Positions 21,100 through 30,527 of a stretch of DNA of 64,000 nt are shown piece by piece. The first letter of the stretch is position 1; each line of letters starts with the position of its first letter. Under the pieces are notes generated by a model, which did not search any database, was not told the origin of the DNA, and saw only the letters and a program-made list of their open reading frames with translations. Where the stretch lies: NCBI GenBank assembly GCA_937127125.1, contig CAKZLO010000074.1, positions 1-64,000 on the forward strand, written 5' to 3'. Origin of the DNA: an uncultured Ardenticatenia bacterium. Lineage in GTDB: Bacteria > Chloroflexota > Anaerolineae > 4572-78 > NAK82. The position numbers and the translations under genes were made by a program.

Positions 21100-22581
21100 C
21101 TAACCTATTTCGTCCAGCAAGCGACGCACGCCCAAAGGGATCAAGTCACCTGCCACGCCGCTGCCTTGTACGTCCATTCCCACGAGGTAGAGGTTGCGGA
21201 TAGGCGTGTGAGGTTCCAAACGTTTCTCCCCGGTCTGACCGAAAGTCTGGGCAGTCTCCGTTCCTGGCCACCCGTCGGTGAAAAACATCGGTAGGTACCA
21301 GACAAGCACGGCATCTAAGCTGGGGAATAGTGCGCGAAGGTCGGCGAATGCGAGTGCAAGTTCGCCCTTGCGATCGGTCTGTTGTAGAGGCAAAAAGGCA
21401 TCGTAGAGGTGCAGTCCGTCTTGGCTGAGAGAGGGGTCAAAGCAGGTGGGAGAAAACACACCTGCTATGCGTTGGCATCCAGGTGTCATAAGAATGGGTG
21501 CATCTTCGAAGAGAGGCTCCCGGGTAGCCAGGAAGATTGCAGCGCATTCTGCACCTTTAAGAGATTGCAAGCGTGCGCAATAGGCCATTGGCAAGTTGTC
21601 ACTTCCAACAAGACGAATAAGAGCGGATGGTCCGGCATTATGTACCACTACATCGCTGGTGACTTGCTCTCCCCCCGCCAGCTCGATCCCGCATGCGCGA
21701 CCCTGCTTCAGCAGAATGCGCTGCACACGACTGGCTAAGTATAACTCGCCGCCATGTGCCTTCAGCGTGTGTATAAGAGCTCCAATGATTGTCGCTACCC
21801 CTCCCGCTGGCATGGCGAAGTCGGCACCCGCTGCACCGCTGTCCAAAACAATTTGGATGAACTCGCTGGCTGGCATTGCCCGACTGCTTACTCCGGCGGC
21901 GGTCACTGCAATGGCATCCACGACGGCCAAGAGATCAGCATCCTGGCAGAAGCTCGCTATGTAGTCGTGGGCGCTTAAACCTTCTGGCGCGCCGTGTCGC
22001 CCGCGTGCGATGGCATGCATCCAGGCCCGGCGCACTTCGGGGTGTAACATGTAGTGCAACGAGGGGTAATGCCGCCCATCCTGAAAGCGTACCGCGTATT
22101 GTTCAGAAAGGCCCCTGTCGCGTAGAGAGATATATCGCAAGCCGCCTCTGTCCGGATGCTCATCGATGCCAAGTTCTGCAAGGAAGCGTCCAATGTGACT
22201 TTTTGGCCCCAGGTTGGTCCAGGCTGCTGTGGGCACTGCTGCACCACGATATGTGAGCCCTGTGTAGCGCCCGCCGGGGAAGCTGAGCTGCTCGAAAACG
22301 GCGACACGGCGCCCTCGACGTGCCAGTGCAGCGGCAGTCATCAACCCACCGATTCCCGCACCGATGACGAGAACCTCATAGTGTTGTGTCAGGTTGAGTC
22401 TGGGTGAATCCAGGTTTGTCTCTGGTATGAAACAGCGGTTAGGACAGGCGTAATAACACAGATTGCAGTCGACGCAACGCTCCACCAGCAGATGTGCCCA
22501 ACCGTCTGTCACCAAAGCTTGCTGAGGACAGACCATTACACAGTACGCACATCCGGAGCAACACTCCTGCAACAATCTCAT
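21100..22581 (-). CDS. Two-cluster ferredoxin fused to a CrtI-like FAD oxidoreductase
   Basis: A 493-residue fusion. Residues 7-47 form a 2[4Fe-4S] ferredoxin with Cys 8/11/14/18-Pro and 36/39/42/46-Pro. From about residue 69 a FAD-binding Rossmann fold begins (VLVIGAGIGGLMTAAALARR ... VFEQ), with the FPGGRY motif typical of phytoene desaturase/retinol saturase-like amine oxidoreductases. The C-terminus has the family's substrate-FAD closing motif NLYLVGMDVQGSGVAGDLIPLG. The reaction is unknown; the ferredoxin could pass electrons to or from FAD. It is last in a pfkB-maoC-oxidoreductase operon, 10 nt after maoC. Carotenoid or another prenyl/fatty substrate is possible, but no other carotenoid gene is nearby. 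Confidence 0.8.
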   Translation of the reverse strand: MRLLQECCSGCAYCVMVCPQQALVTDGWAHLLVERCVDCNLCYYACPNRCFIPETNLDSPRLNLTQHYEVLVIGAGIGGLMTAAALARRGRRVAVFEQLSFPGGRYTGLTYRGAAVPTAAWTNLGPKSHIGRFLAELGIDEHPDRGGLRYISLRDRGLSEQYAVRFQDGRHYPSLHYMLHPEVRRAWMHAIARGRHGAPEGLSAHDYIASFCQDADLLAVVDAIAVTAAGVSSRAMPASEFIQIVLDSGAAGADFAMPAGGVATIIGALIHTLKAHGGELYLASRVQRILLKQGRACGIELAGGEQVTSDVVVHNAGPSALIRLVGSDNLPMAYCARLQSLKGAECAAIFLATREPLFEDAPILMTPGCQRIAGVFSPTCFDPSLSQDGLHLYDAFLPLQQTDRKGELALAFADLRALFPSLDAVLVWYLPMFFTDGWPGTETAQTFGQTGEKRLEPHTPIRNLYLVGMDVQGSGVAGDLIPLGVRRLLDEIG

Positions 22582-22591
22582 AGCCGTTCAC

Positions 22592-23044
22592 TCACGATGG
22601 CTTGCTTGCGACCAAAACGTGCCAATCGCCCCGTTGAACGGTTCTGCCATCCTGATTGATCACACTCACGTCGAAGACCACCAATCCGCCGCCCAGACGA
22701 GCCATTGGCTTAGTCTCCTTGCACACCGCCTTCACGTGGACGGTGTCGCCGATAAAGACAGGCAAGCTAAACTTCCAAGACAGCTCGCGGAAAGCAAGCG
22801 CAGTGCCTTCAATGAAGCCCAAACGTGCAGCCAAGCCAGTGGCGACTGAGAGCACCAGCACGCCATGCGCGATGCGCTTTCCATATGGGGTCTTGCGGGC
22901 GAATTCTTCATCTGTGTGGAGCTGGGTGTAATCTCCCGAGAGGCCAGCAAACATGACAATGTCTGCTTCTGTGATGGTGCGCGCAGGGCTTACCTGCTCG
23001 CTGCCCACCTCAAACTCTTCAAAATATAGTCCACGGGGTCTCAT
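22592..23044 (-). CDS. MaoC-like (R)-specific enoyl-CoA hydratase
   Basis: A 150-residue hot-dog-fold hydratase/dehydratase of the MaoC/PhaJ type, which adds water to enoyl-CoA esters. The catalytic hydratase-2 motif is present: FAGLSGDYTQLHTDEEFA (Asp and His) followed by RIAHGVLVLSVATGL. GDTVHVKAVC and the closing VINQDGRTVQRG are also typical. ATG at 23044 with GGAGG 7 nt upstream; the in-frame start 33 codons earlier overlaps the pfkB 3' end and is rejected. Its pairing with a FAD oxidoreductase suggests acyl-CoA chemistry, but this is inference. Confidence 0.88.
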   Translation of the reverse strand: MRPRGLYFEEFEVGSEQVSPARTITEADIVMFAGLSGDYTQLHTDEEFARKTPYGKRIAHGVLVLSVATGLAARLGFIEGTALAFRELSWKFSLPVFIGDTVHVKAVCKETKPMARLGGGLVVFDVSVINQDGRTVQRGDWHVLVASKPS

Positions 23045-23094
23045 ACGCTTGCCTCCACGCTTTAATGTCTGCTGCGAATCACTCTGAGGGCATT

Positions 23095-24033
23095 TCACAT
23101 CACTAATGCATCGTACAAACAATCGAGACTGAGCGTTTGGCACACCGAATCGTTGTGTTGGAGCGTCACAGCCGCTGCTGCCGCGCCCAATCGCACTGCC
23201 TCGTCGATAGGAAAGCCGTTGACGAGACCAAAGACCACTCCCGCTGTCAGCGCATCGCCAGCGCCTGTGCGGTCCACCACCCTGGTCTTGACCGCCGGTA
23301 TGTGCCCACTTACCTCAGGTGTCGCATAGCACACGCCCAGTTCGGCCAGAGTCACAACTGCTACCTGAACACCCAGTGTCACCAATTGCTTAGCCGCTGC
23401 GATTCCATGGCTCCTCGTGTTGCGCAATGTGCGGTCGCATAACACCTCGGCCTCAGAGATGTCTGGCGTCACCATAAAAAAATCGGATAGATGTGGCTTG
23501 AGACGACATGCCAGCGGAACAGATGTAGGATCTGCGCTGATCGGTACTTGATGTTTCTTGGCTTCGCGTATCAAGGTCTGTAGGCTGGCTGGCGGGAGAT
23601 TGGCATCGATGACAATCATTGCTGCGGTGCGGATAAGCCGACGGTGGCTGTAAATAAACGCTGGGGTGAGCAGTTTCATAATCTCCATGTCATCTACCGA
23701 GAGCACCAGCTGACCTTCGCGATCATAGATAGCTACATAGGCTGCAGTGTGGTGCTCGGCGTCCTCAAGTACATAAGAGACGTCGACACCTGCGTCGGCG
23801 GTCTGCTCGCGCACTCTTCTACCGGAACGTCCTTTGCCCACTGCAGAGAGGAGGATCGCCTTCTCGCCAAGTCGCGCCAGGTTTTCAGCCACGTTTCGAG
23901 CACACCCGCCGTTGCTGACGTAAATGGTGCCAGGGTTGCTGGTGCCCATATGCAACGGGCCGGCAGCATAACCTTTTGTGTCCAGTCCAGCAGCTCCGAT
24001 CACCAGGATGTGGGAATGTTGCCTGTTCAGCAT
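23095..24033 (-). CDS. PfkB-family sugar/nucleoside kinase
   Basis: A 312-residue ribokinase-like enzyme. The N-terminal signature GGCARNVAENLARLG (about residues 37-51) and the C-terminal ATP/anion-hole motif DRTGAGDALTAGVVFGL (catalytic Asp in GAGD) are both intact. It most likely phosphorylates a sugar, nucleoside or pseudouridine; residues that would decide the substrate cannot be read here. First gene of the operon with maoC and the ferredoxin-oxidoreductase, behind the promoter at 24098-24126. Confidence 0.88.
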   Translation of the reverse strand: MLNRQHSHILVIGAAGLDTKGYAAGPLHMGTSNPGTIYVSNGGCARNVAENLARLGEKAILLSAVGKGRSGRRVREQTADAGVDVSYVLEDAEHHTAAYVAIYDREGQLVLSVDDMEIMKLLTPAFIYSHRRLIRTAAMIVIDANLPPASLQTLIREAKKHQVPISADPTSVPLACRLKPHLSDFFMVTPDISEAEVLCDRTLRNTRSHGIAAAKQLVTLGVQVAVVTLAELGVCYATPEVSGHIPAVKTRVVDRTGAGDALTAGVVFGLVNGFPIDEAVRLGAAAAAVTLQHNDSVCQTLSLDCLYDALVM

Positions 24034-24097
24034 GGGTTTGAGGCTTTCCTGCAGGTTGGTACGCTCGGCTAGGCCTGATCCGCGCTGATCGAATAAA

Positions 24098-24126
24098 ACT
24101 ATACCTCACTTTGGGCAGTCCAGCAA
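24098..24126 (-). promoter_or_regulatory. Sigma-A promoter of the pfkB-maoC-oxidoreductase operon
   Basis: On the minus strand: -35 TTGCTG, 17-nt spacer, -10 TATAGT. The leader to the ATG at 24033 is about 58 nt. The stretch 24127-24370 between this promoter and the end of the suf operon holds no gene I can support. Confidence 0.7.
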
Positions 24127-24370
24127 ACCATAGTTGCGGGGAGATATGTGGAGCCCAAGGATGTGAACGGCACAACGGGAAAGTTCTATGATTCTGTAGA
24201 TAACTGTGTCAGAAATTACCGTCGGAAGCGATAACCGTTGCCTTTGTTCTTTACGAAGCAACTTGGCAGATAGGCCTGAAACAGCTCGGTCACTGTCGCG
24301 CTTGGTAGCTACAGCTACTTGCGTTGGACCACTTTGGACAGCTCGAATGCTCAGATGAAAGTGCTAGCAG

Positions 24371-24694
24371 TCAGAATCCCAACAGGGATGGATCTTCCAT
24401 CATTGCAGGATGCCACTGTTGTTGAAGCACTTCCACTTTTACTGGTACCCCTGCTGCCTTTTCAGCAACTTCGTGCACCTGCTTCACCATCCAGGGCGCG
24501 AAGGGGCAGAAAGGTGTGGTGAGCACCATTTTCAGCACAATCGGCGAGGCATTCACATCAATTTCACGAATTAGCCCCAGCGCGACTACATCAAGATGCA
24601 GCTCGGGGTCCACCACACGCCGCAATGCTTCGCGAATCTGCTCTACCGATACAGCTGTCGTCTGTTCTTTGTGTTCTTCGTGTTCTTCGGTCAT
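24371..24694 (-). CDS. DUF59/MIP18-family iron-sulfur assembly protein (SufT-like)
   Basis: A 107-residue protein of the DUF59 (MIP18) family, which helps mature Fe-S proteins and often ends suf operons. Core: IREALRRVVDPELHLDVVALGLIREI, then LTTPFCPFAPWMVKQVHEVAE with the conserved Cys. The N-terminus is Glu/His-rich (TEEHEEHKEQ). ATG at 24694 with AAGGAG 6 nt upstream; an earlier in-frame start at 24727 has no such site. Last gene of sufCBDSU-Rieske-DUF59. Confidence 0.85.
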   Translation of the reverse strand: MTEEHEEHKEQTTAVSVEQIREALRRVVDPELHLDVVALGLIREIDVNASPIVLKMVLTTPFCPFAPWMVKQVHEVAEKAAGVPVKVEVLQQQWHPAMMEDPSLLGF

Positions 24695-24729
24695 CGGAGT
24701 CTCCTTACCCATAAAATCCCTCAGCAATT

Positions 24730-25044
24730 TTATTCTCGTGGTGCGATCAGGATGTCATCATTCTCCACTACGACTTGATACGTTGGCACGGGCCGATAGG
24801 CTGGCAGCGAGCGCACCTGACCGGTCCGCACGTCGAAGCGTGCACCGTGACGTGGGCAGACAATCACCTCACCGTGGAGCTCTCCCTCGACCAGTGGGCC
24901 GCCATCGTGTGTACATATGTCCTCAATTGCGTAATACTTGCCCCCAATATTGAACAGGCCTACAGGTGTACCATAGTACTCTACCAGCATCTTTTCACCA
25001 GGTGCTAAATCGGATGTCTTGGCCACTTTGACGAAACGGCTCAT
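24730..25044 (-). CDS. Rieske [2Fe-2S] ferredoxin-like protein
   Basis: A 104-residue stand-alone Rieske domain of the NirD/aromatic-dioxygenase ferredoxin type. Both cluster-binding boxes are present: CTHDGGPL and CPRHGARFD (two Cys, two His). It has no membrane anchor, so it is a soluble electron carrier. ATG at 25044 follows AAGGAG with good spacing. In suf operons such proteins may supply electrons for cluster assembly or be an early client; this is inference. Confidence 0.9.
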   Translation of the reverse strand: MSRFVKVAKTSDLAPGEKMLVEYYGTPVGLFNIGGKYYAIEDICTHDGGPLVEGELHGEVIVCPRHGARFDVRTGQVRSLPAYRPVPTYQVVVENDDILIAPRE

Positions 25045-25086
25045 TTGTTTCTCCTTAATGGACCGGCACACCGAGACGTCCAACGC

Positions 25087-25479
25087 TCATCCTTCTTCGT
25101 CGAACGTGGCAGGTAGACCGTATATAGCACCCTTGAGCACCTTGAGCGGCAACAAGGCGCATTTGATACGCACAGGTCCAAGCTGGATCCCCAATGCATC
25201 CAGAATGTCTTGTTTGCTCAGCGCTTTGGCTTCTTCGAGCGTCTTTCCTGAAATCATCTCGGTCAACATCGATGCCGAGGCCTGGCTGATGGCGCAACCT
25301 TCACCGTTGAAGCGCACCTGGTCAATCGCACCATCTCCGTTTACTTTCAGGTCGATTCGGATGCGATCACCACACAGAGGGTTGTCGTCCTGAAACGTGT
25401 GGGTAGGGTTTTCCAGCTCCCCTTTGTTGCGAGGGTTGCGGTAATGATCGAGAATGATCTCACGATAAAGGTCATCCAT
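25087..25479 (-). CDS. sufU: Fe-S cluster scaffold/sulfur-transfer protein SufU
   Basis: A SufU/IscU-like protein that accepts sulfur from SufS. 130 residues. The three conserved cysteines are in place: NPLCGD, GEGCAISQASAS and IKCALLPLKVL, with Asp next to the first. The N-terminus DLYREIILDHYRNPRN is typical. SufU from Gram-positive-type SUF systems carries a zinc ion and swaps it with SufS. ATG at 25479; a GTG four codons earlier overlaps the sufS stop and sits too close to the Shine-Dalgarno. Confidence 0.94.
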   Translation of the reverse strand: MDDLYREIILDHYRNPRNKGELENPTHTFQDDNPLCGDRIRIDLKVNGDGAIDQVRFNGEGCAISQASASMLTEMISGKTLEEAKALSKQDILDALGIQLGPVRIKCALLPLKVLKGAIYGLPATFDEEG

Positions 25480-25487
25480 CGGGGTTA

Positions 25488-26714
25488 TCACCCTCCAAAT
25501 AGACGGCGTGCTGTATCGAGCGCTTCGACTAGCCGGTCAATCTCTGTTAGTTCATTATACACATAAAAGCTGGCACGAGCCGTAGCCATCACTCCCATTT
25601 TCTGGTGTAATGGCATGGCACAGTGATGGCCAGCTCGGATAGCGATCCCTTCACGATCCAGAATGGCAGCCACGTCGTGCGCGTGCAGTCCGTTTAGGTT
25701 GAAAGCAATCGCGCCACCTCGCATATCGACTTGTTGAGGTCCATAGATGCAAATGCCCTCCACCTGGCTTAACCGTTCGAGCGCGTAGCGTGTCAGTTCG
25801 ACTTCGTGCTGGCGCACATTCTCCATTCCCAAGCCACTTAGGTAATCCACGGCGGCACCCAACCCAATGGCCTCAGCGATAGAGGGGGTGCCTGCCTCGA
25901 ACTTATGGGGTAGCTCATTCCATTCGGCACCTTCCCACGTCACACGGCGGATCATCTCGCCACCGGTGAGGAATGGGGGCATCTGTTCCAATAGATGACG
26001 TTTCCCGTACAAAAAACCGCTGCCTGTAGGTCCCAGCATCTTGTGACCTGAGGCTGCCAGGAAGTCCACATCCAGAGACTGAACATCGGTGGGCAGGTGG
26101 GGCACGCCCTGCGCGCCGTCCAGCAGCACCAGTGCGCCCGCAGCGTGCGCGCGGGTCACGAATTCGCGCACAGGCAGAATCGTGCCCAGTACATTGGACA
26201 TCTGGGTAATGGCAACCAGTTTCACGCGCTCGTCGAGCAGAGCATCATATGCGCCCATATCGCAACAGAAACGCTCATCGATAGGGATATAAGCGAGCTG
26301 CGCTCCGGTCTCTGCAGCGACCTGCTGCCATGGGACAAGATTGGCATGATGTTCCATTTCGGTGACCAGAATTTTGTCCTTGGCGGTGATGTTGCGGCGT
26401 CCCCATGCATACGCTACCAGGTTGATCGCCTCTGTAGCGTTGCGTGTAAAGACAATTTCGCGCCAGCTGTCTGCATTGATGAATTGCGCTACTTTGCACC
26501 GTGCCTGTTCATATGCCTCTGTCGCCCGCTCGCTCAGCTGATAAATGCCTCGATGCACATTGGCGTGGTAGGAGCGATAGTATTCATCCATAGCTTGGAT
26601 CACCGCCAGCGGTTTCTGCGAGCTGGCAGCGCTGTCCAGGTAGACCAGTGGTTTGCCGTTGATGGATTGGTGCAGTATCGGGAAATCCTGACGAATGATA
26701 CAGCTATCCAACAT
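25488..26714 (-). CDS. sufS: Cysteine desulfurase SufS
   Basis: PLP enzyme that removes sulfur from cysteine as a persulfide. 408 residues, usual for group II desulfurases. The PLP-lysine is in AASGHKMLGPTGSGFLYG; the persulfide cysteine is in IRAGHHCAMPLHQ with the short loop typical of SufS. The N-terminal YLDSAASSQKPLAV is also diagnostic. Placed between sufD and sufU; ATG at 26714 with GAGGG upstream. Confidence 0.97.
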   Translation of the reverse strand: MLDSCIIRQDFPILHQSINGKPLVYLDSAASSQKPLAVIQAMDEYYRSYHANVHRGIYQLSERATEAYEQARCKVAQFINADSWREIVFTRNATEAINLVAYAWGRRNITAKDKILVTEMEHHANLVPWQQVAAETGAQLAYIPIDERFCCDMGAYDALLDERVKLVAITQMSNVLGTILPVREFVTRAHAAGALVLLDGAQGVPHLPTDVQSLDVDFLAASGHKMLGPTGSGFLYGKRHLLEQMPPFLTGGEMIRRVTWEGAEWNELPHKFEAGTPSIAEAIGLGAAVDYLSGLGMENVRQHEVELTRYALERLSQVEGICIYGPQQVDMRGGAIAFNLNGLHAHDVAAILDREGIAIRAGHHCAMPLHQKMGVMATARASFYVYNELTEIDRLVEALDTARRLFGG

Positions 26715-26789
26715 ATAAAGCCCTCAACTCCGTAGTACGCTCTCTGCAGAGTGCAGTCAATTAGAGTGCACTGAATAATGTGCAACAGC

Positions 26790-28148
26790 TCACGTGTCCA
26801 ACCGGGATGCCACTGCTTCGGCGAATCTGCGACGGATGTCTTCCTGTTCAACTCTTCCCAGGACACTTGCAAAAAACCCTTCGATGAGCAGACGTGTCGC
26901 CAATTCTCGTGAGATGCCCCGACTCTGTAAATAAAATATGTGTTCTTCGTCGATACGTGCGACCGTGGCGCCGTGAGAAGCATGTACGTCGTGCGCATCA
27001 ATCACCAAACTGGGTATTGAGTCGATACGCGCTCGGTCGCTCAGGATCAAATTATCATTCTTTAGGTAGGAATCGGCTTGCTGCCCACTCTGGTCGATGC
27101 GTATGAGTCCCCGGAGGACAGCACGTCCTCGATCGCGTGCTGCTCCTTTGATAAGCAGGTCAGCCTGTGTGTGGCGGGCACTGTGGTGCACGGTCAAGTC
27201 CAAGTCAATGTGTTGGTGGTTACGCGCAAGGTAAACCCCATTTATCATACATGAGGCACCGTCTGCTGCCAATATGCTGTCCAAGAAGGTTTTGTGCAAC
27301 CGCCCGCCCAAGTATCCGAGGTCCCACGTAACATGGCTTTGGGCACTGTGCACAGCACGCCGAGTATTGCAGCTGAACACATGTTCTCCCCACCGCTGCA
27401 GTTCTGCATATGTCACTGACGCCCTTTCCCCCGCGATGATCTCGCTGACAGCTGCTGAAAAAGCTTGACCAGCATGGTCAAGCGACACCATGTCCTCGAT
27501 GACTGTCACAGATGCATCTGCTTCAGCGATGAGCAGCGTACGCGGAAAGACAGCTATGTTCTGCCCTGCCAACCCAAGGATGATCTCAAAGGGCTGGGCA
27601 ATTTTGACTCCGCGAGGTACATAGATAAAGGCGCCACCGTTCCAGAGCGCACTGTTCAAGGCGACAAACTTGCCCTCGCCGGGGGTGACTCCCCGCATTA
27701 AGTGCTCCTGCACCAACTCGGGGTATTGACGTGCTGCTGTGAGTAAATCTGTGACAAGCACACCTTGGGAGGTCACCTCAGGATCAGCTTCTTGCCATAC
27801 TACATACCCATTTAACAGCACGAGACGACCTGCGGTCTGCTGACGCGTGTCCAATGCACTCCGAAGACGCTCAGGAATGAGCTCCAAAGAGGATGCTCGC
27901 TCTACAGAGGCAATATCAGGTAGTTCGAGAGCTCCCCATTTGATGGCGCGCAAGTCTGTGCGACGCCAATGTTCATCCTGCAAGGTAGGCATCGGCATGT
28001 CTTCAAACAGTGACCATGCAATGTGCCGCCTTTCTTGTAGCCAGTCTGGCTCTTCCAACTGCTCTGATAATTGTGCCATGGTTTGGCGCGTAAATATTCC
28101 GTGGGAAAGTGCCACATCGGTTGTGATTTGCAATATCTTCTCCGACAT
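26790..28148 (-). CDS. sufD: Fe-S assembly scaffold subunit SufD
   Basis: Partner of SufB in the SufBC2D scaffold. 452 residues. The right-handed beta-helix core is shared with SufB: GEGKFVALNSALWNGGAFIYVPRGV, then DARSRIDSIPSLVIDAHDVHASHGATV-like C-terminal strands (DAHDVHASHGATVARIDEEH) with the conserved His. It ends LLIEGFFASVLGRVEQEDIR. It lies 10 nt after sufB; ATG with a GAGAGG site. Confidence 0.93.
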   Translation of the reverse strand: MSEKILQITTDVALSHGIFTRQTMAQLSEQLEEPDWLQERRHIAWSLFEDMPMPTLQDEHWRRTDLRAIKWGALELPDIASVERASSLELIPERLRSALDTRQQTAGRLVLLNGYVVWQEADPEVTSQGVLVTDLLTAARQYPELVQEHLMRGVTPGEGKFVALNSALWNGGAFIYVPRGVKIAQPFEIILGLAGQNIAVFPRTLLIAEADASVTVIEDMVSLDHAGQAFSAAVSEIIAGERASVTYAELQRWGEHVFSCNTRRAVHSAQSHVTWDLGYLGGRLHKTFLDSILAADGASCMINGVYLARNHQHIDLDLTVHHSARHTQADLLIKGAARDRGRAVLRGLIRIDQSGQQADSYLKNDNLILSDRARIDSIPSLVIDAHDVHASHGATVARIDEEHIFYLQSRGISRELATRLLIEGFFASVLGRVEQEDIRRRFAEAVASRLDT

Positions 28149-28158
28149 GTCGTCCTCT

Positions 28159-29559
28159 CTATCCTACCGAGCCTTCCATCTCCAAGTCGATCAGGCGATT
28201 CATCTCCAAAGCATATTCCATAGGCAGTTCCTTGACCACTGGCTCGATAAAGCCTGAGACAATCAGGGTAGCTGCTCGATGCTCATCGATACCTCGGCTT
28301 TGCAAATAGAACAGCTGCTCCTCCGACACCTTGGACACTGTAGCCTCATGCCCGATGGCCACATTACTCTCTTCGATTTCAATTGTAGGTATCGTGTCCG
28401 ATGCGGAGTGCTCATCCAGGATGAGCGCGTCACACACCACGTTGGACTTGCTCCCCGAGGCGCCGGCTACCACTTTGAGCAAACCACGATAGATAGTGCG
28501 CCCCCCGCCTTTGCTGATGCTCTTGCTGGTGACAACCGAGCTGGTGTGAGGCGCAGCATGAATGATTTTTCCGCCTGCATCTTGCACCTGGCCCTTGCCT
28601 GCGAAGACAATGGATAGGATTTCCCCACGTGCTCCCGGGCCCATTAGCCAGATAGCAGGATATTTCATAGTGACTTTGGAGCCCAAGTTACAGTCTACCC
28701 ATTCCACCGTGGCTTCCTGGTGCGCAATCGCGCGTTTGGTGACTAGATTGTAGACGTTGCGGCTCCAGTTTTGGATCGTGGTGTAACGCACGCGTGCACC
28801 GCGTTTGGCAATGATCTCTACTACTGCGCTGTGCAAGCTATCGCTAGAATAAATAGGCGCCGTGCAACCTTCTACATAATGAACATAGCTACCTTCATCG
28901 GCAATAATCAGCGTGCGCTCAAACTGGCCCATATCGCGCGCGTTGATGCGAAAATAGGCCTGAAGTGGCAATTCGACGTGCACCCCTGCTGGAACATAGA
29001 TAAAGCTGCCGCCCGACCATACCGCGCTGTTAAGTGCAGCAAATTTGTTGTCCTCAGGAGGCACCACTGTCCCAATGAACTCACGCACTATCTCCGGATA
29101 CTGACGTAAACCGGAGTCCATATCCAGAAAGATAACCCCTTTTTCGGCAAGGTTCTTCTGGATATTGTGGTAGACCATCTCGGATTCGTACTGAGCACCC
29201 ACGCCAGCTAGGAACTTGCGTTCCGCCTCGGGGATGCCCAGCCGTTCAAAGGTGTCACGAATCTCTTGTGGCACTTCGTCCCAGGAGCGTCCTTGCCGTT
29301 CGGTGGGCTTAATGTAGTAGTAGATGTCGTCAAAGCGTACACCACTTAAGTCAGCACCCCAAGTGGGCATTGGCTTTTGCAGGAAAGCCTGATAGGCCTG
29401 CAGACGAAAGCGGGTCATCCATTCCGGTTCGCCCTTTATCCAGGATATCTCACGTACGATGTCTTCGTCCAGGCCCTTGCGCGCCTTAAAGACATAATTC
29501 TCTGGCACACTGAAACCGTATTTGTAATTGTCCAAATCTACATCGATCTTGGCAGGCAT
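28159..29559 (-). CDS. sufB: Fe-S assembly scaffold subunit SufB
   Basis: Main scaffold on which the cluster forms. 466 residues. Typical blocks: [20 protein letters not shown] near the N-terminus, [20 protein letters not shown] in the middle, YVEGCTAP with a conserved Cys, and the C-terminal [20 protein letters not shown] and [19 protein letters not shown]. More similar to canonical SufB than its neighbour SufD, which separates the two assignments. ATG with AGGGGG upstream; 49 nt after sufC. Confidence 0.97.
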   Translation of the reverse strand: MPAKIDVDLDNYKYGFSVPENYVFKARKGLDEDIVREISWIKGEPEWMTRFRLQAYQAFLQKPMPTWGADLSGVRFDDIYYYIKPTERQGRSWDEVPQEIRDTFERLGIPEAERKFLAGVGAQYESEMVYHNIQKNLAEKGVIFLDMDSGLRQYPEIVREFIGTVVPPEDNKFAALNSAVWSGGSFIYVPAGVHVELPLQAYFRINARDMGQFERTLIIADEGSYVHYVEGCTAPIYSSDSLHSAVVEIIAKRGARVRYTTIQNWSRNVYNLVTKRAIAHQEATVEWVDCNLGSKVTMKYPAIWLMGPGARGEILSIVFAGKGQVQDAGGKIIHAAPHTSSVVTSKSISKGGGRTIYRGLLKVVAGASGSKSNVVCDALILDEHSASDTIPTIEIEESNVAIGHEATVSKVSEEQLFYLQSRGIDEHRAATLIVSGFIEPVVKELPMEYALEMNRLIDLEMEGSVG

Positions 29560-29608
29560 AATACCCCCTAGTGTATAAGACTAGCGCGCAGAAGCGGTTT
29601 GGTGTGAA

Positions 29609-30385
29609 TCACCCTCCGTTCGCATTCTTGGTGTAGCGATCGTAACCTTCCTCCTCCAGCTGGAGCGCCAGCTCAGGACCACCAGAAGCGACAATCTGTC
29701 CGTGCGCTAAGATGTGTACAAATTGTGGTTTAATATAGTTGAGAATACGCTGGTAGTGAGTGATCACCAAAACCCCCATCTCAGGCCCTACCAGTGAATT
29801 GACACCTTGAGCTACCACGCGCAATGCGTCAATATCAAGGCCAGAGTCTGTTTCATCCAGAATGACAATCTCTGGCTCCAGCATAGCCATTTGAAGAATT
29901 TCTGCTCTCTTTTTCTCACCGCCGGAGAAGCCCTCATTCAGGTAGCGCTGCGCGAAAGAGTTATCCATCTGGAGCAGTGCCATTTTCTCATTGAGCCGAC
30001 GGCGGAACTCTGTTACTGGGATCGATGGTTTTCCATTGTTGCCCTGTTGATCACCCTTTACGGCGTCCACCGCGGCGCGCAGGAAGTTGGCCAGACTGAG
30101 GCCGGGTATTGCCACTGGATATTGGAAGGCCAGAAAAAGTCCCATGCGTGCCCGCTCATCCGGCGCCAGCCCGAGCAAACTCTGTCCTTTATACAGGATA
30201 TCTCCTTTCAATACCTGATATCTGGGATGGCCCATCAGGGTGTAGGCGAGTGTGCTCTTGCCTGATCCGTTGGGCCCCATAATTGCATGGATTTCTCCCT
30301 GTCTGATTCTCAAGCTTAACCCTTTCAGGATCAGCTTATTCTCGACCTGCACGTGCAAGTCCTTGATGATGAGCTCGTTGGTCAT
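29609..30385 (-). CDS. sufC: Fe-S assembly ATPase SufC
   Basis: ABC-type ATPase that drives the SufBCD scaffold. 258 residues from the ATG at 30385. Walker [10 protein letters not shown], signature [12 protein letters not shown], Walker [14 protein letters not shown] (SufC-type [11 protein letters not shown]) and the switch His in [10 protein letters not shown] are all present. A start at 30454 would lie upstream of the mapped promoter, so 30385 (GGAGG site) is right. First gene of the suf operon. Confidence 0.96.
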   Translation of the reverse strand: MTNELIIKDLHVQVENKLILKGLSLRIRQGEIHAIMGPNGSGKSTLAYTLMGHPRYQVLKGDILYKGQSLLGLAPDERARMGLFLAFQYPVAIPGLSLANFLRAAVDAVKGDQQGNNGKPSIPVTEFRRRLNEKMALLQMDNSFAQRYLNEGFSGGEKKRAEILQMAMLEPEIVILDETDSGLDIDALRVVAQGVNSLVGPEMGVLVITHYQRILNYIKPQFVHILAHGQIVASGGPELALQLEEEGYDRYTKNANGG

Positions 30386-30422
30386 ATTGCCTCCGGGCAG
30401 TAAATGTGCTCTGACGACCTCT

Positions 30423-30451
30423 ATCATAGCATGATTGAGTATATTTGTCAA
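30423..30451 (-). promoter_or_regulatory. Sigma-A promoter of the suf operon
   Basis: On the minus strand: -35 TTGACA, 17-nt spacer, -10 TATGAT, essentially consensus. The predicted start near 30416 leaves a leader of about 30 nt. It fixes the sufC start downstream of this point. No obvious regulator site (Fur, IscR/SufR-like palindrome) is visible by eye. Confidence 0.92.
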
Positions 30452-30492
30452 CATCTCGATGTGAGAAAGCTCATATATCCCTTCTTCACGTG

Positions 30493-30521
30493 TTGACTTT
30501 ACCTATATTTCATGCTACCAT
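30493..30521 (+). promoter_or_regulatory. Sigma-A promoter for the PIN-TRAM/cysS/rlmB unit
   Basis: -35 TTGACT, 17-nt spacer, -10 TACCAT, on the plus strand, divergent from and 40 nt away from the suf promoter. The predicted start near 30528 gives a leader of about 320 nt. Confidence 0.7.
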
Positions 30522-30527
30522 TTCATT

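Noticed and set aside
24127-24370. Possible short minus-strand coding remnant in the gap before the suf operon's last gene
   Set aside because: Only about 30 codons open, no motif recognised, no start codon with a ribosome-binding site.
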